Shown piece after piece: positions 17,370 through 24,444 of a stretch of DNA of 64,000 bases. Position numbers and translations under genes: made by a program. This DNA is from Paenibacillus sp. RC67. Lineage in GTDB: Bacteria > Bacillota > Bacilli > Paenibacillales > NBRC-103111. The notes under the pieces are model-generated. The model was not told where the DNA came from and ran no database searches. It worked only from the letters and a program-made list of their open reading frames with translations. The DNA lies in the NCBI RefSeq assembly GCF_030020805.1, contig NZ_CP125098.1, positions 1,716,001 to 1,780,000 of the forward strand. The letters are read 5' to 3'. Within the stretch, counting starts at the first letter, position 1; every line of letters starts with the position of its first letter.

Positions 17370-18152
17370 ATGAAACTGACCATTTATCCACCAGCTAAAC
17401 AAGCCAAAGGAGCTTTTGATGGAGGAAAAATTACCGAGTTAAAACCCATAGGGTTTCCTGGTGAAGGATCGGCAGTGAAGAGAATAGGGCCTTTATTTTA
17501 CTGGGCATGGGCGCTGGCTCCGGAGGAAGGGTATATTCCTATGCATCCTCACCAAGCATTTGAGATTATAACTTATATGGTTCATGGTCATGCCGAGCAT
17601 TCAGATAGCTTAGGTACGCAAAGCCTTGTCTCAGCAGGAGGTGCTCAAGTCATGCAGACCGGTTCCGGGGTCTCTCACAGCGAGCGTTTCATTGGTCCCA
17701 ACTCGGAAGGTTTCCAAATATGGTTCGAGCCTTTTATTCGTGAAGCCTTGACACGTACTCCGACGTACAATCAATATGAACATGAGCAGTTTCCTGTAGC
17801 TTTATCTGAAGGTGCAACTGTGAAGACGGTAATAGGCGAGGATTCACCGGTTCAGCTGGTAGCGGACGTGCGGATGTGGGATGTTGAGCTTGCTGCTGGA
17901 GCAGAATACTCGTATTCATTATCTGCTGGACGTACTTTGGCTGCACTCGCTATCCGAGGTGATGGAAGCTGGTCTCAAGCCGAAGTTGGGAGAGTAATGG
18001 CAGCAACGGATTTTAATCATCGCGATTTCTCTGTTCTGGAAGCTGATTCCGAGCAAGCAACGGATGTTTTGCTGAGATCGGAACAGGGTTTGCGGATAGT
18101 GTTAATTGAGATTCCGACCGAGGTAGATTACCCTTTATATCAAAAAAGATAA
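17370..18152 (+). CDS. Pirin family protein
   Basis: A 260-aa bicupin. The metal-binding His/Glu set lies in MHPHQAFEIITYMVHGHAEH and GVSHSERF, followed by GFQIWFEPFIRE and a second, degenerate cupin domain. Pirins are iron-binding proteins; some have quercetinase activity and others act in stress or redox responses. The exact role is open. GAAGGAGG precedes the ATG with good spacing. It is a single-gene unit with a regulated-looking promoter and a shared terminator downstream. Confidence 0.9.
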   Translation: MKLTIYPPAKQAKGAFDGGKITELKPIGFPGEGSAVKRIGPLFYWAWALAPEEGYIPMHPHQAFEIITYMVHGHAEHSDSLGTQSLVSAGGAQVMQTGSGVSHSERFIGPNSEGFQIWFEPFIREALTRTPTYNQYEHEQFPVALSEGATVKTVIGEDSPVQLVADVRMWDVELAAGAEYSYSLSAGRTLAALAIRGDGSWSQAEVGRVMAATDFNHRDFSVLEADSEQATDVLLRSEQGLRIVLIEIPTEVDYPLYQKR

Positions 18153-18197
18153 ACTAGCTCCACGTATCGCATGGCATTTAAGAAGGCAAAATAAAAG

Positions 18198-18230
18198 GAC
18201 GGCCCGACATATTGTCAGGCCGTCTTATTT
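18198..18230. terminator. Bidirectional terminator between pirin and SLH genes
   Basis: GACGGCCCGACA-TAT-TGTCAGGCCGTC forms a stem with one mismatch. It has TTATTT on the plus side and CTTTTATTTT on the minus side, and it serves the two convergent genes. Confidence 0.85.
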
Positions 18231-18271
18231 AATAGAGAAGAAATGGAGAGTGGAGAATAACCTGGTAAAAC

Positions 18272-19855
18272 CTAGTTAATGAAATTGGATTTCGTCAGCA
18301 AACGTTTCAGCATAGCAGCAGATTGAGCGCGAGTAGCTTGTTTCGTAGGAGCGATTGTAGTATCAGTCATACCGTCTACAATGCCTGCTTCGATAGCTAC
18401 GGCCAATTCTTGCTTAGCCCAAACGATTTGGTTGGCATCATTGAATTTAGCCAACAGCTCTGCTTGACGATCGGAAGATACATCCGGTTTAGCGCCCGCA
18501 TAAGCCAATGCGCGTACAACCATAGCAGCTAGCTCTTCGCGATTGATAGGCTGGTTCGGTCTGAAAGTGTTGTCTTCATAGCCGTCAATGATTTTAGCTT
18601 TAACAGCTGTTGCAACTACACTGGAGAACCAGTCTGTCGAAGATACGTCCGTGAAGGAGCTTGCTCCTGTGTTTTGGTCAAGACCCAATGCGCGAACGAC
18701 CAATGCTGCGAATTCAGCGCGGGTGATGTTGCGTTCAGGCTCGAAGGATGTGTCAGTAACACCGTCAATGACGAGCTTGTTAGCAAGTAAATCGATGTAG
18801 GATTGTGCCCAATGGCCTTTGCTGTCAGCAAAGCTTTTGTTCATTTCAATTACAGAATAGATGCTGTTGCTGTTACGTTTGATAGTAGCTTCGCTGCTGT
18901 CATCCGAAGAAGAGAACAAAGCAGGTACGAAGCTAAGTTTTTTGGTAGTTGGATCGAATACAACGGCAGTTGCTTTGGAAGAATCAACTGCTTTTGCAAG
19001 TGGAATCGTACGGCTGATGTAGTTGCTACCCAGGTCGATGGCTTGCGTTTTGTCGGCATCGCTGCCCAATGCTACCAATGTAAAGTCAACAGAATCGCTT
19101 GCTACTGTAGCGCCTAACGCTTCTGCAGCTGCTTTAATGTCGCTTACGTTCGTGTCACTTGCAGCGCTGATTCCCACTTTGATGAACATGTCATCTGTGT
19201 CAATGGAAAGCTTGCTAGCAAGATCACTCAAATTCAGAACATATATAGGAAGCGTATAAGTTCCTTTGCTGTTGGTGATTTTCAGCGCTTTGTTTTTGTC
19301 GCCTACAAAGTCAACCAAAGCTTTGGCAGGAATCAGTGCGATGTCACCGTTCAATACCAATTCAATAACGTCGTTGTTAGTCAAGGCTGTTTTCAGCGTG
19401 TTAGCGTCAATAGTACCATCGGAAGGAACGTTGATGCTCGGTCCGGATGGAATATATCCGCCGCCACCACCGCCGCCGGAACTACCGCCGCTGCCGCCGC
19501 CACTACTTGTTGTGTTATACACTGTGGTGTAAACGGAATCCGTTACTTTTTCCAGCAGGTTCAAGTAACTATGGATATTTGGAACACTTGATGAGAAATT
19601 GTAGGTGTACACGCCCTCATATACGCTATAAGTAGCGGTGTTGGCTGTACCTACATAATTTCCGCTTGGATCATAAAGGTACACCTGCGCATTCACGCTG
19701 TATACATCGGAATAGACTGATCCGGAAACGGTGCCATTGCGGTAAGTGACGTCTTTAAAACCGGTCGCCGCAAAAGCTAGAACGGGAAGCAAGGCCGAAA
19801 TGAGTAACATCAGTGCGGTTACTTGCGCCGTCTTTTTAAAGACAGCTGGCTTCAT
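18272..19855 (-). CDS. SLH-domain cell surface protein with poly-glycine linker
   Basis: A 527-aa secreted protein. A signal peptide (MKPAVFKKTAQV then a hydrophobic core ending AFA) precedes an N-terminal region of about 95 residues rich in Tyr, Ser and Val. A flexible linker SGGGSGGSSGGGGGGGYIP comes next, then a middle domain of about 190 residues with no recognised family. Three C-terminal S-layer homology repeats follow (starting FADSKGHWAQSYID, FTDVSSTDWFSS and FNDANQIVWAKQ). SLH repeats bind pyruvylated secondary cell wall polymer. ATG 19855 follows AGGAG with 11-nt spacing. An upstream in-frame ATG (19915) behind a stronger AGGAGGTG is also possible and would add 20 residues before the signal peptide. 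Confidence 0.88.
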   Translation of the reverse strand: MKPAVFKKTAQVTALMLLISALLPVLAFAATGFKDVTYRNGTVSGSVYSDVYSVNAQVYLYDPSGNYVGTANTATYSVYEGVYTYNFSSSVPNIHSYLNLLEKVTDSVYTTVYNTTSSGGGSGGSSGGGGGGGYIPSGPSINVPSDGTIDANTLKTALTNNDVIELVLNGDIALIPAKALVDFVGDKNKALKITNSKGTYTLPIYVLNLSDLASKLSIDTDDMFIKVGISAASDTNVSDIKAAAEALGATVASDSVDFTLVALGSDADKTQAIDLGSNYISRTIPLAKAVDSSKATAVVFDPTTKKLSFVPALFSSSDDSSEATIKRNSNSIYSVIEMNKSFADSKGHWAQSYIDLLANKLVIDGVTDTSFEPERNITRAEFAALVVRALGLDQNTGASSFTDVSSTDWFSSVVATAVKAKIIDGYEDNTFRPNQPINREELAAMVVRALAYAGAKPDVSSDRQAELLAKFNDANQIVWAKQELAVAIEAGIVDGMTDTTIAPTKQATRAQSAAMLKRLLTKSNFIN

Positions 19856-20089
19856 GAATGGTTCACTCCTATCTTTACCTGAAAAATGTTTTGAATTGCC
19901 AGTAGGCTCCTGCATCGAAATACTTTCACCTCCTCCTCGCGAATTCTCATTTACAAACATTCGAAGGCAATTCAACTTTTGGGGCCGTCTAAATCTGGGA
20001 ATTAAATCCAGTAGTATCTAACCCCCTCAAAAAGTGAATACGGATTCGACATAACAATGCTTTACCCTAGGGAGATTTTTTTGAAACAT

Positions 20090-20120
20090 AAAATAAAAAA
20101 CCGTCCGAAACGGACGGTTT
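20090..20120 (-). terminator. Terminator after the YjcZ-like spore microprotein gene
   Basis: AAACCGTCCG-AAA-CGGACGGTTT with a T-rich tract on the minus strand, 18 bp beyond the microprotein stop. Confidence 0.85.
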
Positions 20121-20138
20121 GTTTGCCAGTGTATTTAA

Positions 20139-20231
20139 TTAGATAAAGCAGCCTCTCAGTACGATAACCAAAAGAATGAACAGGACCAAGATAACACCTG
20201 TCGAAGTAAAGATACCTCCTACATCTCCCAT
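20139..20231 (-). CDS. YjcZ-like sporulation microprotein, 30 aa
   Basis: A 30-residue ORF starting MGDVGGIFTSTG, followed by a single hydrophobic segment VILVLFILLVIVLRGCFI. The GF/V-x-LIVVLFILLVI pattern is that of the YjcZ/SscA group of tiny spore membrane proteins in Bacillaceae and Paenibacillaceae. GAGGAGGTGG sits 6 nt before the ATG, one of the strongest ribosome binding sites in the window. A sigma-K-like promoter (20274-20300) and an immediate terminator make a compact single-gene unit. The identification is by pattern only. The gene is too short for standard ORF cut-offs. Confidence 0.8.
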   Translation of the reverse strand: MGDVGGIFTSTGVILVLFILLVIVLRGCFI

Positions 20232-20273
20232 TGATTCCACCTCCTCACTCAGAAGAATTCTCCTGACACGGTT

Positions 20274-20300
20274 TATAATATGTGGATGTGGCGTAATGGT
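20274..20300 (-). promoter_or_regulatory. Candidate sigma-K promoter for the spore microprotein
   Basis: On the minus strand, AC at -35 (20300-20299), a 16-nt gap and CATATTATA (20282-20274) match the sigma-K consensus AC-N16-CATANNNTA, about 42 nt before the start codon. Confidence 0.5.
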
Positions 20301-20372
20301 CTGTGTGTTGACCTATTTTCAGCAAAATAGATGGTTAGTCGACAGGGAATCTTTGTTGTGACGGTACATTTA

Positions 20373-21542
20373 TCAGGCCTGGACAGTTTTGAACGTTTTG
20401 AGCGGAAGCAGGCTGAGAGCCAGCATTAGGCAGAGAAAGGCCATAAAAAATGGAGAGGTATGACTCCTTAGATGTCCGGCAACAATGGGACCTATAAAAG
20501 CTCCGATGGAGTAGGAGATCGATAAAAAGGAAAAAATGCGGCCGTACCGCTGTGCGCTCGATAAGCTGGCTAACAAGGAAGCGATAGCAGGGTAAATGAC
20601 CCCTTTGGCCATACCGATCAGGAACAAAGATACATGGAGAGGAATAGGCCAGTTCACTGACATTCCAAAAAAGATCAGCGCCAAGGCAAGACTTCCCATG
20701 CTTGTTCGTAAAAAGGCGGAGATGCGGTTGATAAACAGCATGCTCAATGTTACCAAGGCACCGAGGCTCACCAGTGAGAAAAGGATACCTGATGTCAGGA
20801 TCGATCCACTGGCTTCTTTCATTAAAGGGAGCTCGAAAAACAGAATGCCTTGCGAACAGGAGAGGGCAAGCGGGATGCCAAAAAATAGCCATGGGATTGC
20901 CCGGTTCAATGTTTCATTCTCACTATCGGTTTCTTGTGGGATTGACGGAGCGCCGTGTACCTGAGGGAACAATTCCGCTGCAGACTCGGTATACTGCTTT
21001 TCCTTGACTCCGAATATAGCCAGCACCCCGGTAATAATAAGGATCCAGCCGAGAAGGGTAAATGATTGGACAAAACCTAGCTTGGCTACTAAGTAAGCGC
21101 CGGCCGCCGGACTTAGCACCGATGCCATAGTATGAACAAAGCCGTTGCCCGCCATCAGCTTGCTTTGCTGTACTTTATCCTTGGCGATCTTGGCCAGCAT
21201 GGACAAACAGGCGGGGGACAGGAATGCTAGTACGAATCCACTTATAGAACGGATATAGAGCAGCTGCCATGGATCGGTAACGCGGGATTGAACTAACAGT
21301 ACGATACCTGCTACAATCAGGCTAAACACAATAAACCGTTTGCTGCCGTACTTATCGACACCATATCCGGCCAACAGATTTCCTGGCAGATGAGTGATAG
21401 AGTACACACCTAATATAAGCCCTATAAAAGAAGGGGCGGCACCAAGTGAAATGGCAAACGGCGATAGAATGGGGTACTGCGCATGAAGATCGAAAAAGGC
21501 GACGAACATAAACAAATAGAGCCATATTGCGGTTTTCAACAT
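20373..21542 (-). CDS. MFS transporter
   Basis: An approximately 389-aa major facilitator with twelve predicted hydrophobic segments. The motif-A loop GYGVDKYGSKRF between helices 2 and 3 is present, and a central loop of about 35 residues separates the two halves. SPACLSMLAKIA in helix 4 and FSFLSISYSIGAFIGPIVAG in helix 11 fit drug/sugar efflux-type MFS proteins. The substrate is unknown. The start is not certain: ATG 21542 lies shortly after GAGGTG, while in-frame ATGs at 21578 and 21560 precede that site. No operon partner is evident. Confidence 0.85.
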   Translation of the reverse strand: MLKTAIWLYLFMFVAFFDLHAQYPILSPFAISLGAAPSFIGLILGVYSITHLPGNLLAGYGVDKYGSKRFIVFSLIVAGIVLLVQSRVTDPWQLLYIRSISGFVLAFLSPACLSMLAKIAKDKVQQSKLMAGNGFVHTMASVLSPAAGAYLVAKLGFVQSFTLLGWILIITGVLAIFGVKEKQYTESAAELFPQVHGAPSIPQETDSENETLNRAIPWLFFGIPLALSCSQGILFFELPLMKEASGSILTSGILFSLVSLGALVTLSMLFINRISAFLRTSMGSLALALIFFGMSVNWPIPLHVSLFLIGMAKGVIYPAIASLLASLSSAQRYGRIFSFLSISYSIGAFIGPIVAGHLRSHTSPFFMAFLCLMLALSLLPLKTFKTVQA

Positions 21543-21703
21543 CTTCACCTCGTATCTCATGTTTGTGTATCGTTTCATTGGAATGCCTTATCATTACTTG
21601 TACGTGACGAGCTGTAGGGTTAGTACCATTATTTTGCAACTCTTTGTGACCGTATGCGTACAATTAGATGGCGGGCGCTGATGAGTAAGAAAGGCGGCTT
21701 AGT

Positions 21704-21862
21704 GTGGATCCGGTTATACTCATGATGGTAGTCATTATCGTTCTTTTTGCTTTAATGCGATTAAGATCTACGTTCCGCAAAACAAGACAGACGGACGAGT
21801 CGGAGCAAATTCAAAGAAAGCTTGCGGAGCTTAGGCGCCGTAAAGAGGAAGAAGATCAGTAA
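21704..21862 (+). CDS. Small single-pass membrane protein, 52 aa
   Basis: GTG 21704 follows AAAGGCGG by about 7 nt; an internal ATG at 21722 is an alternative. The protein has one hydrophobic segment (VILMMVVIIVLFALM) and then a highly charged tail rich in Arg, Lys and Glu ending RRRKEEEDQ. No family is recognised. It lies 51 bp before another small membrane protein and the CvpA-like/transglutaminase gene, all on the same strand, so an operon is likely. Confidence 0.55.
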   Translation: MDPVILMMVVIIVLFALMRLRSTFRKTRQTDESEQIQRKLAELRRRKEEEDQ

Positions 21863-21913
21863 GGCAAGGTAAGGGAGAAGGAAAACAGGCTAAGATTAGG
21901 GGAGAGATGGAAG

Positions 21914-22336
21914 TTGGATTTTTTGGTGCCATTTTTACAGGAACGTTGGTTTATTATTGTGGCGGCGATTGTCGTCTTGTTTCTGGTTATTAAAATTGTT
22001 AAGACAGTAGTAAAATGGGTAATCGTGCTGGCTGTTATTGCAGGGCTTTTCTACTATGGAGCCAATTACAAGGATCAACTGATGGACATGGGAACTGCTG
22101 TGACGGCTGAGGCTAAGAATCAGGCCATCAAAGCCATTTCCGGGGAAATGAAGGACGCTCAATATAAGCAAAATCCGGACGGAACCTTTACTGTAACGAC
22201 CAAAAGCTTGAAGCTGGAAGGAAACCCGGGGTCCAATGAGGTTAAGGTTACCTTTATGAATCAAACCTTTACAATGAAAATGGACGATGTGGTTAATGCA
22301 CTCATAGAACAAGCGAAAAAAAATACGAAGATATAA
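21914..22336 (+). CDS. Membrane protein of unknown function, 140 aa
   Basis: Two adjacent hydrophobic segments at residues 10-50 (FIIVAAIVVLFLVIKIV and VKWVIVLAVIAGLFYYG) are followed by a soluble domain of about 90 residues. That domain is predicted to be mostly beta, with NPDGTFTVTTKSLKLEGNPG. I do not recognise the family. The start is TTG after GGGGAGAG. It sits between a tiny membrane protein and a CvpA-like/transglutaminase fusion, which suggests a shared envelope role, but that is only context. Confidence 0.72.
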   Translation: MDFLVPFLQERWFIIVAAIVVLFLVIKIVKTVVKWVIVLAVIAGLFYYGANYKDQLMDMGTAVTAEAKNQAIKAISGEMKDAQYKQNPDGTFTVTTKSLKLEGNPGSNEVKVTFMNQTFTMKMDDVVNALIEQAKKNTKI

Positions 22337-22381
22337 GCTAGAACCTGCTACTTAGAAGGTTGATATTAATGAGGTGAGAAC

Positions 22382-23539
22382 GTGACGGATTGGATCGGCG
22401 TTATCGGATCGACAAATTGGATTACTTTACTATTGGCGGTAACGCTGGGCGCATCCGTCATTCAAGGAATGTTTCGTGGAGCTTCTTCTTCAGCTCGTCA
22501 CTTGATGCTAATGGTGGCGGAAGCCGTAGCCAGTGTCGTTAGCGTGCTGTTAGCCTGGAGACTGGCATCCTGGCTATCACCTCAGGTACAAGCTTGGTTA
22601 ACTTCGCTGCAGCTGACTATTCCAGCCAAAGATATCGGATTTTTCGAGCAGCTGTATTATACGTTGATGACAAGTACGCGAGATTTTACGCTGCTTCGTT
22701 ATGGTATCTTGTTCGTCCTCGGCTATGTACTGATTAAGCAAGTGCTGTATCGAATCATTGATCCCGTGATGGATGGTTGGGTTGCAGAAACATTGAGGCA
22801 TGAGGCACGTCGACGAAGTGGGGCTCCTACCGTGATCAGCAGTCTTCTGGGTGGAGTCATAGGCTGTATAACGGGGGCTGGACGCTCTTTGCTTATCATT
22901 GCCATCCTGTTTATTGCCGCTTCATTATTCCCGCAAACACCGGCAGCCAATTACATTCAGGCCTCGGATTTGTATCAAAAAGGGGCAAATGAGATCATTC
23001 GGCCTGTAACTGGAGATTTTCTCACCAATAGGCTTCCCGTGTTTACCAGAGCCGTTGAGCAAGAATTTGATAACATACTGCAGCGCAAATACGAAGTACT
23101 GGATGCCAAAATTCCGAATGATATTGCCGAGGCAGCCAAAGAAGTAACAGCCAAAGGCAGTACGGACGAAGAAAAGGCACGACTGCTTTACCGTTGGGTG
23201 GGAACACGAATTCAATATGATTGGGATAAGGTCAACTTATATGAGCAAAAGCGAATCTGGAAGGAGCAAACTCCGGAGGAAACGTTCGCTACCAAAGAAG
23301 GTGTCTGTATTGACTTCTCGCGGTTGTATGCCGTTATGGCCCGTTCCGCAGGACTTGATGTGAAGGTGGTAACGGGACTTGGCTATGATGGGCGAGGAGG
23401 CTATGGTCCTCATGCTTGGAACGAGGTGTACTTGTCGGAAAGTAAAAAATGGGTACCGTTAGACTCGACCTGGGTTGCCAGTGGAGGGAATTGGTTTAAC
23501 CCGCCGAATTTCAATGAAACACATATTCGTGAAGCTTAA
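22382..23539 (+). CDS. CvpA-like membrane domain fused to a transglutaminase-like domain
   Basis: A 385-aa protein. Residues 1-190 contain four to five membrane segments in a CvpA-like arrangement (GASVIQGMFRGASSSARH, then a glycine-rich loop SSLLGGVIGCITGAGRS). Residues 270-380 form a transglutaminase/protease core with the catalytic triad Cys in GVCIDFSRLYAVMARSAG (about 308), His in GPHAWNEVY (about 350) and Asp in PLDSTW (about 361). The catalytic domain is likely outside the cell, acting on envelope proteins or peptides; the substrate is unknown. The start is GTG 22382, preceded by GAGGTGAG. A terminator follows. Confidence 0.85.
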   Translation: MTDWIGVIGSTNWITLLLAVTLGASVIQGMFRGASSSARHLMLMVAEAVASVVSVLLAWRLASWLSPQVQAWLTSLQLTIPAKDIGFFEQLYYTLMTSTRDFTLLRYGILFVLGYVLIKQVLYRIIDPVMDGWVAETLRHEARRRSGAPTVISSLLGGVIGCITGAGRSLLIIAILFIAASLFPQTPAANYIQASDLYQKGANEIIRPVTGDFLTNRLPVFTRAVEQEFDNILQRKYEVLDAKIPNDIAEAAKEVTAKGSTDEEKARLLYRWVGTRIQYDWDKVNLYEQKRIWKEQTPEETFATKEGVCIDFSRLYAVMARSAGLDVKVVTGLGYDGRGGYGPHAWNEVYLSESKKWVPLDSTWVASGGNWFNPPNFNETHIREA

Positions 23540-23549
23540 CTATAGGCAG

Positions 23550-23593
23550 GCCGGTTATCCCCAATTAAGTTTAGAGGGATTCCGGCTTTTTCT
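23550..23593 (+). terminator. Terminator after the transglutaminase-like gene
   Basis: GCCGG-TTATCCCC and GGGATTCCGGC form an imperfect stem followed by TTTTTCTCTTT. Confidence 0.7.
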
Positions 23594-23709
23594 CTTTCGT
23601 ACAAATTGTGATAAACTACTGTATAGCCCCGATTTGGGTGGAAAGTTGTCGAATTATCAATGATTTATGGATATCTTTAGGAGAAATACAACAAAAGGAG
23701 TACTATTCC

Positions 23710-24423
23710 ATGTTACCCAAACCTTTAGAAGCGTATAAAGCGGTCTTTTTTGACGTGGGAGATACGCTGATGACCATACCGGCCTCAAGGATTATTATGC
23801 AGCAATTTTTGGCTAGCCGCTCCCTTCATCGCGGAGAAGAGCAGGTGGGAGATTTATTTACGGAAGCATTCCGTTTGTTTTATTACGGCAAACAGCTGGA
23901 TCCTTTTGAAGTCTGTACGCCGGAATCGGACCGTGCCTTTTGGATGAAGCTGTACAACTACATATTGGAGAAGCTCGGTGTTCAAGAGGAGAAGTGGACA
24001 GAGGATCAAATTCATGAATGCTGTCACGGAATGTATGATTTGTTCACGGGACCGGAGCCTTACCAATTGTTCGAAGATGTCCATGAGAGCATTATCGCGC
24101 TTAAGGAGCGCGGCCTGCGTCTTGGGATCATATCTAACTTTGCCGCTACATTGCCCACCATTTTGGAGCAAAAAGGCATTTTGCATCACTTTGAGCCTGT
24201 CATTGTATCGACTCTGGTCGGCTTGGAGAAGCCGGATCCAGCCATTTTCCATTTGGCATTGGAGCGTTCCGGTTTGTCGGCAGCCGATGTGCTGTACGTC
24301 GGGGATCATGATAGGAACGATATTTGGGCGCCGAATCAGGCGGGTATCGATGCTGTTAAAATCAAACGTTACGATTATCATTCGGGCGTAGGCATTCATT
24401 CTTTACGTGAGCTGCTCGCGTAA
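23710..24423 (+). CDS. HAD-superfamily hydrolase
   Basis: A 237-aa HAD phosphatase. Motif I is FFDVGDTLM (nucleophile Asp; the second Asp is in DT), motif II is LGIISNFA, motif III Lys lies in VGLEKPDPAIFHLAL, and motif IV is VGDHDRNDIWAPNQAG. The helical cap after motif I indicates subclass I (C1 cap). It resembles YjjG/REG-2-like phosphatases acting on small metabolites. ATG 23710 follows AAAAGGAG by 9 nt; the frame is open upstream to 23608 but has no ribosome binding site. PBP2-like gene follows 21 bp later. Confidence 0.9.
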   Translation: MLPKPLEAYKAVFFDVGDTLMTIPASRIIMQQFLASRSLHRGEEQVGDLFTEAFRLFYYGKQLDPFEVCTPESDRAFWMKLYNYILEKLGVQEEKWTEDQIHECCHGMYDLFTGPEPYQLFEDVHESIIALKERGLRLGIISNFAATLPTILEQKGILHHFEPVIVSTLVGLEKPDPAIFHLALERSGLSAADVLYVGDHDRNDIWAPNQAGIDAVKIKRYDYHSGVGIHSLRELLA

Positions 24424-24444
24424 TTTTAAAGGAGCTGTCACATC

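Noticed and set aside
19266..19532. Plus-strand proline-rich ORF opposite the SLH gene
   Set aside because: It is the antisense reading of the poly-Gly linker and has no ribosome binding site or promoter.
19856..20080. Riboswitch in the SLH gene leader
   Set aside because: The leader has purine-rich blocks but none of the conserved cores of c-di-GMP, c-di-AMP or other known classes that I could recognise; the GAGGAGGAGGTG is explained as a ribosome binding site.
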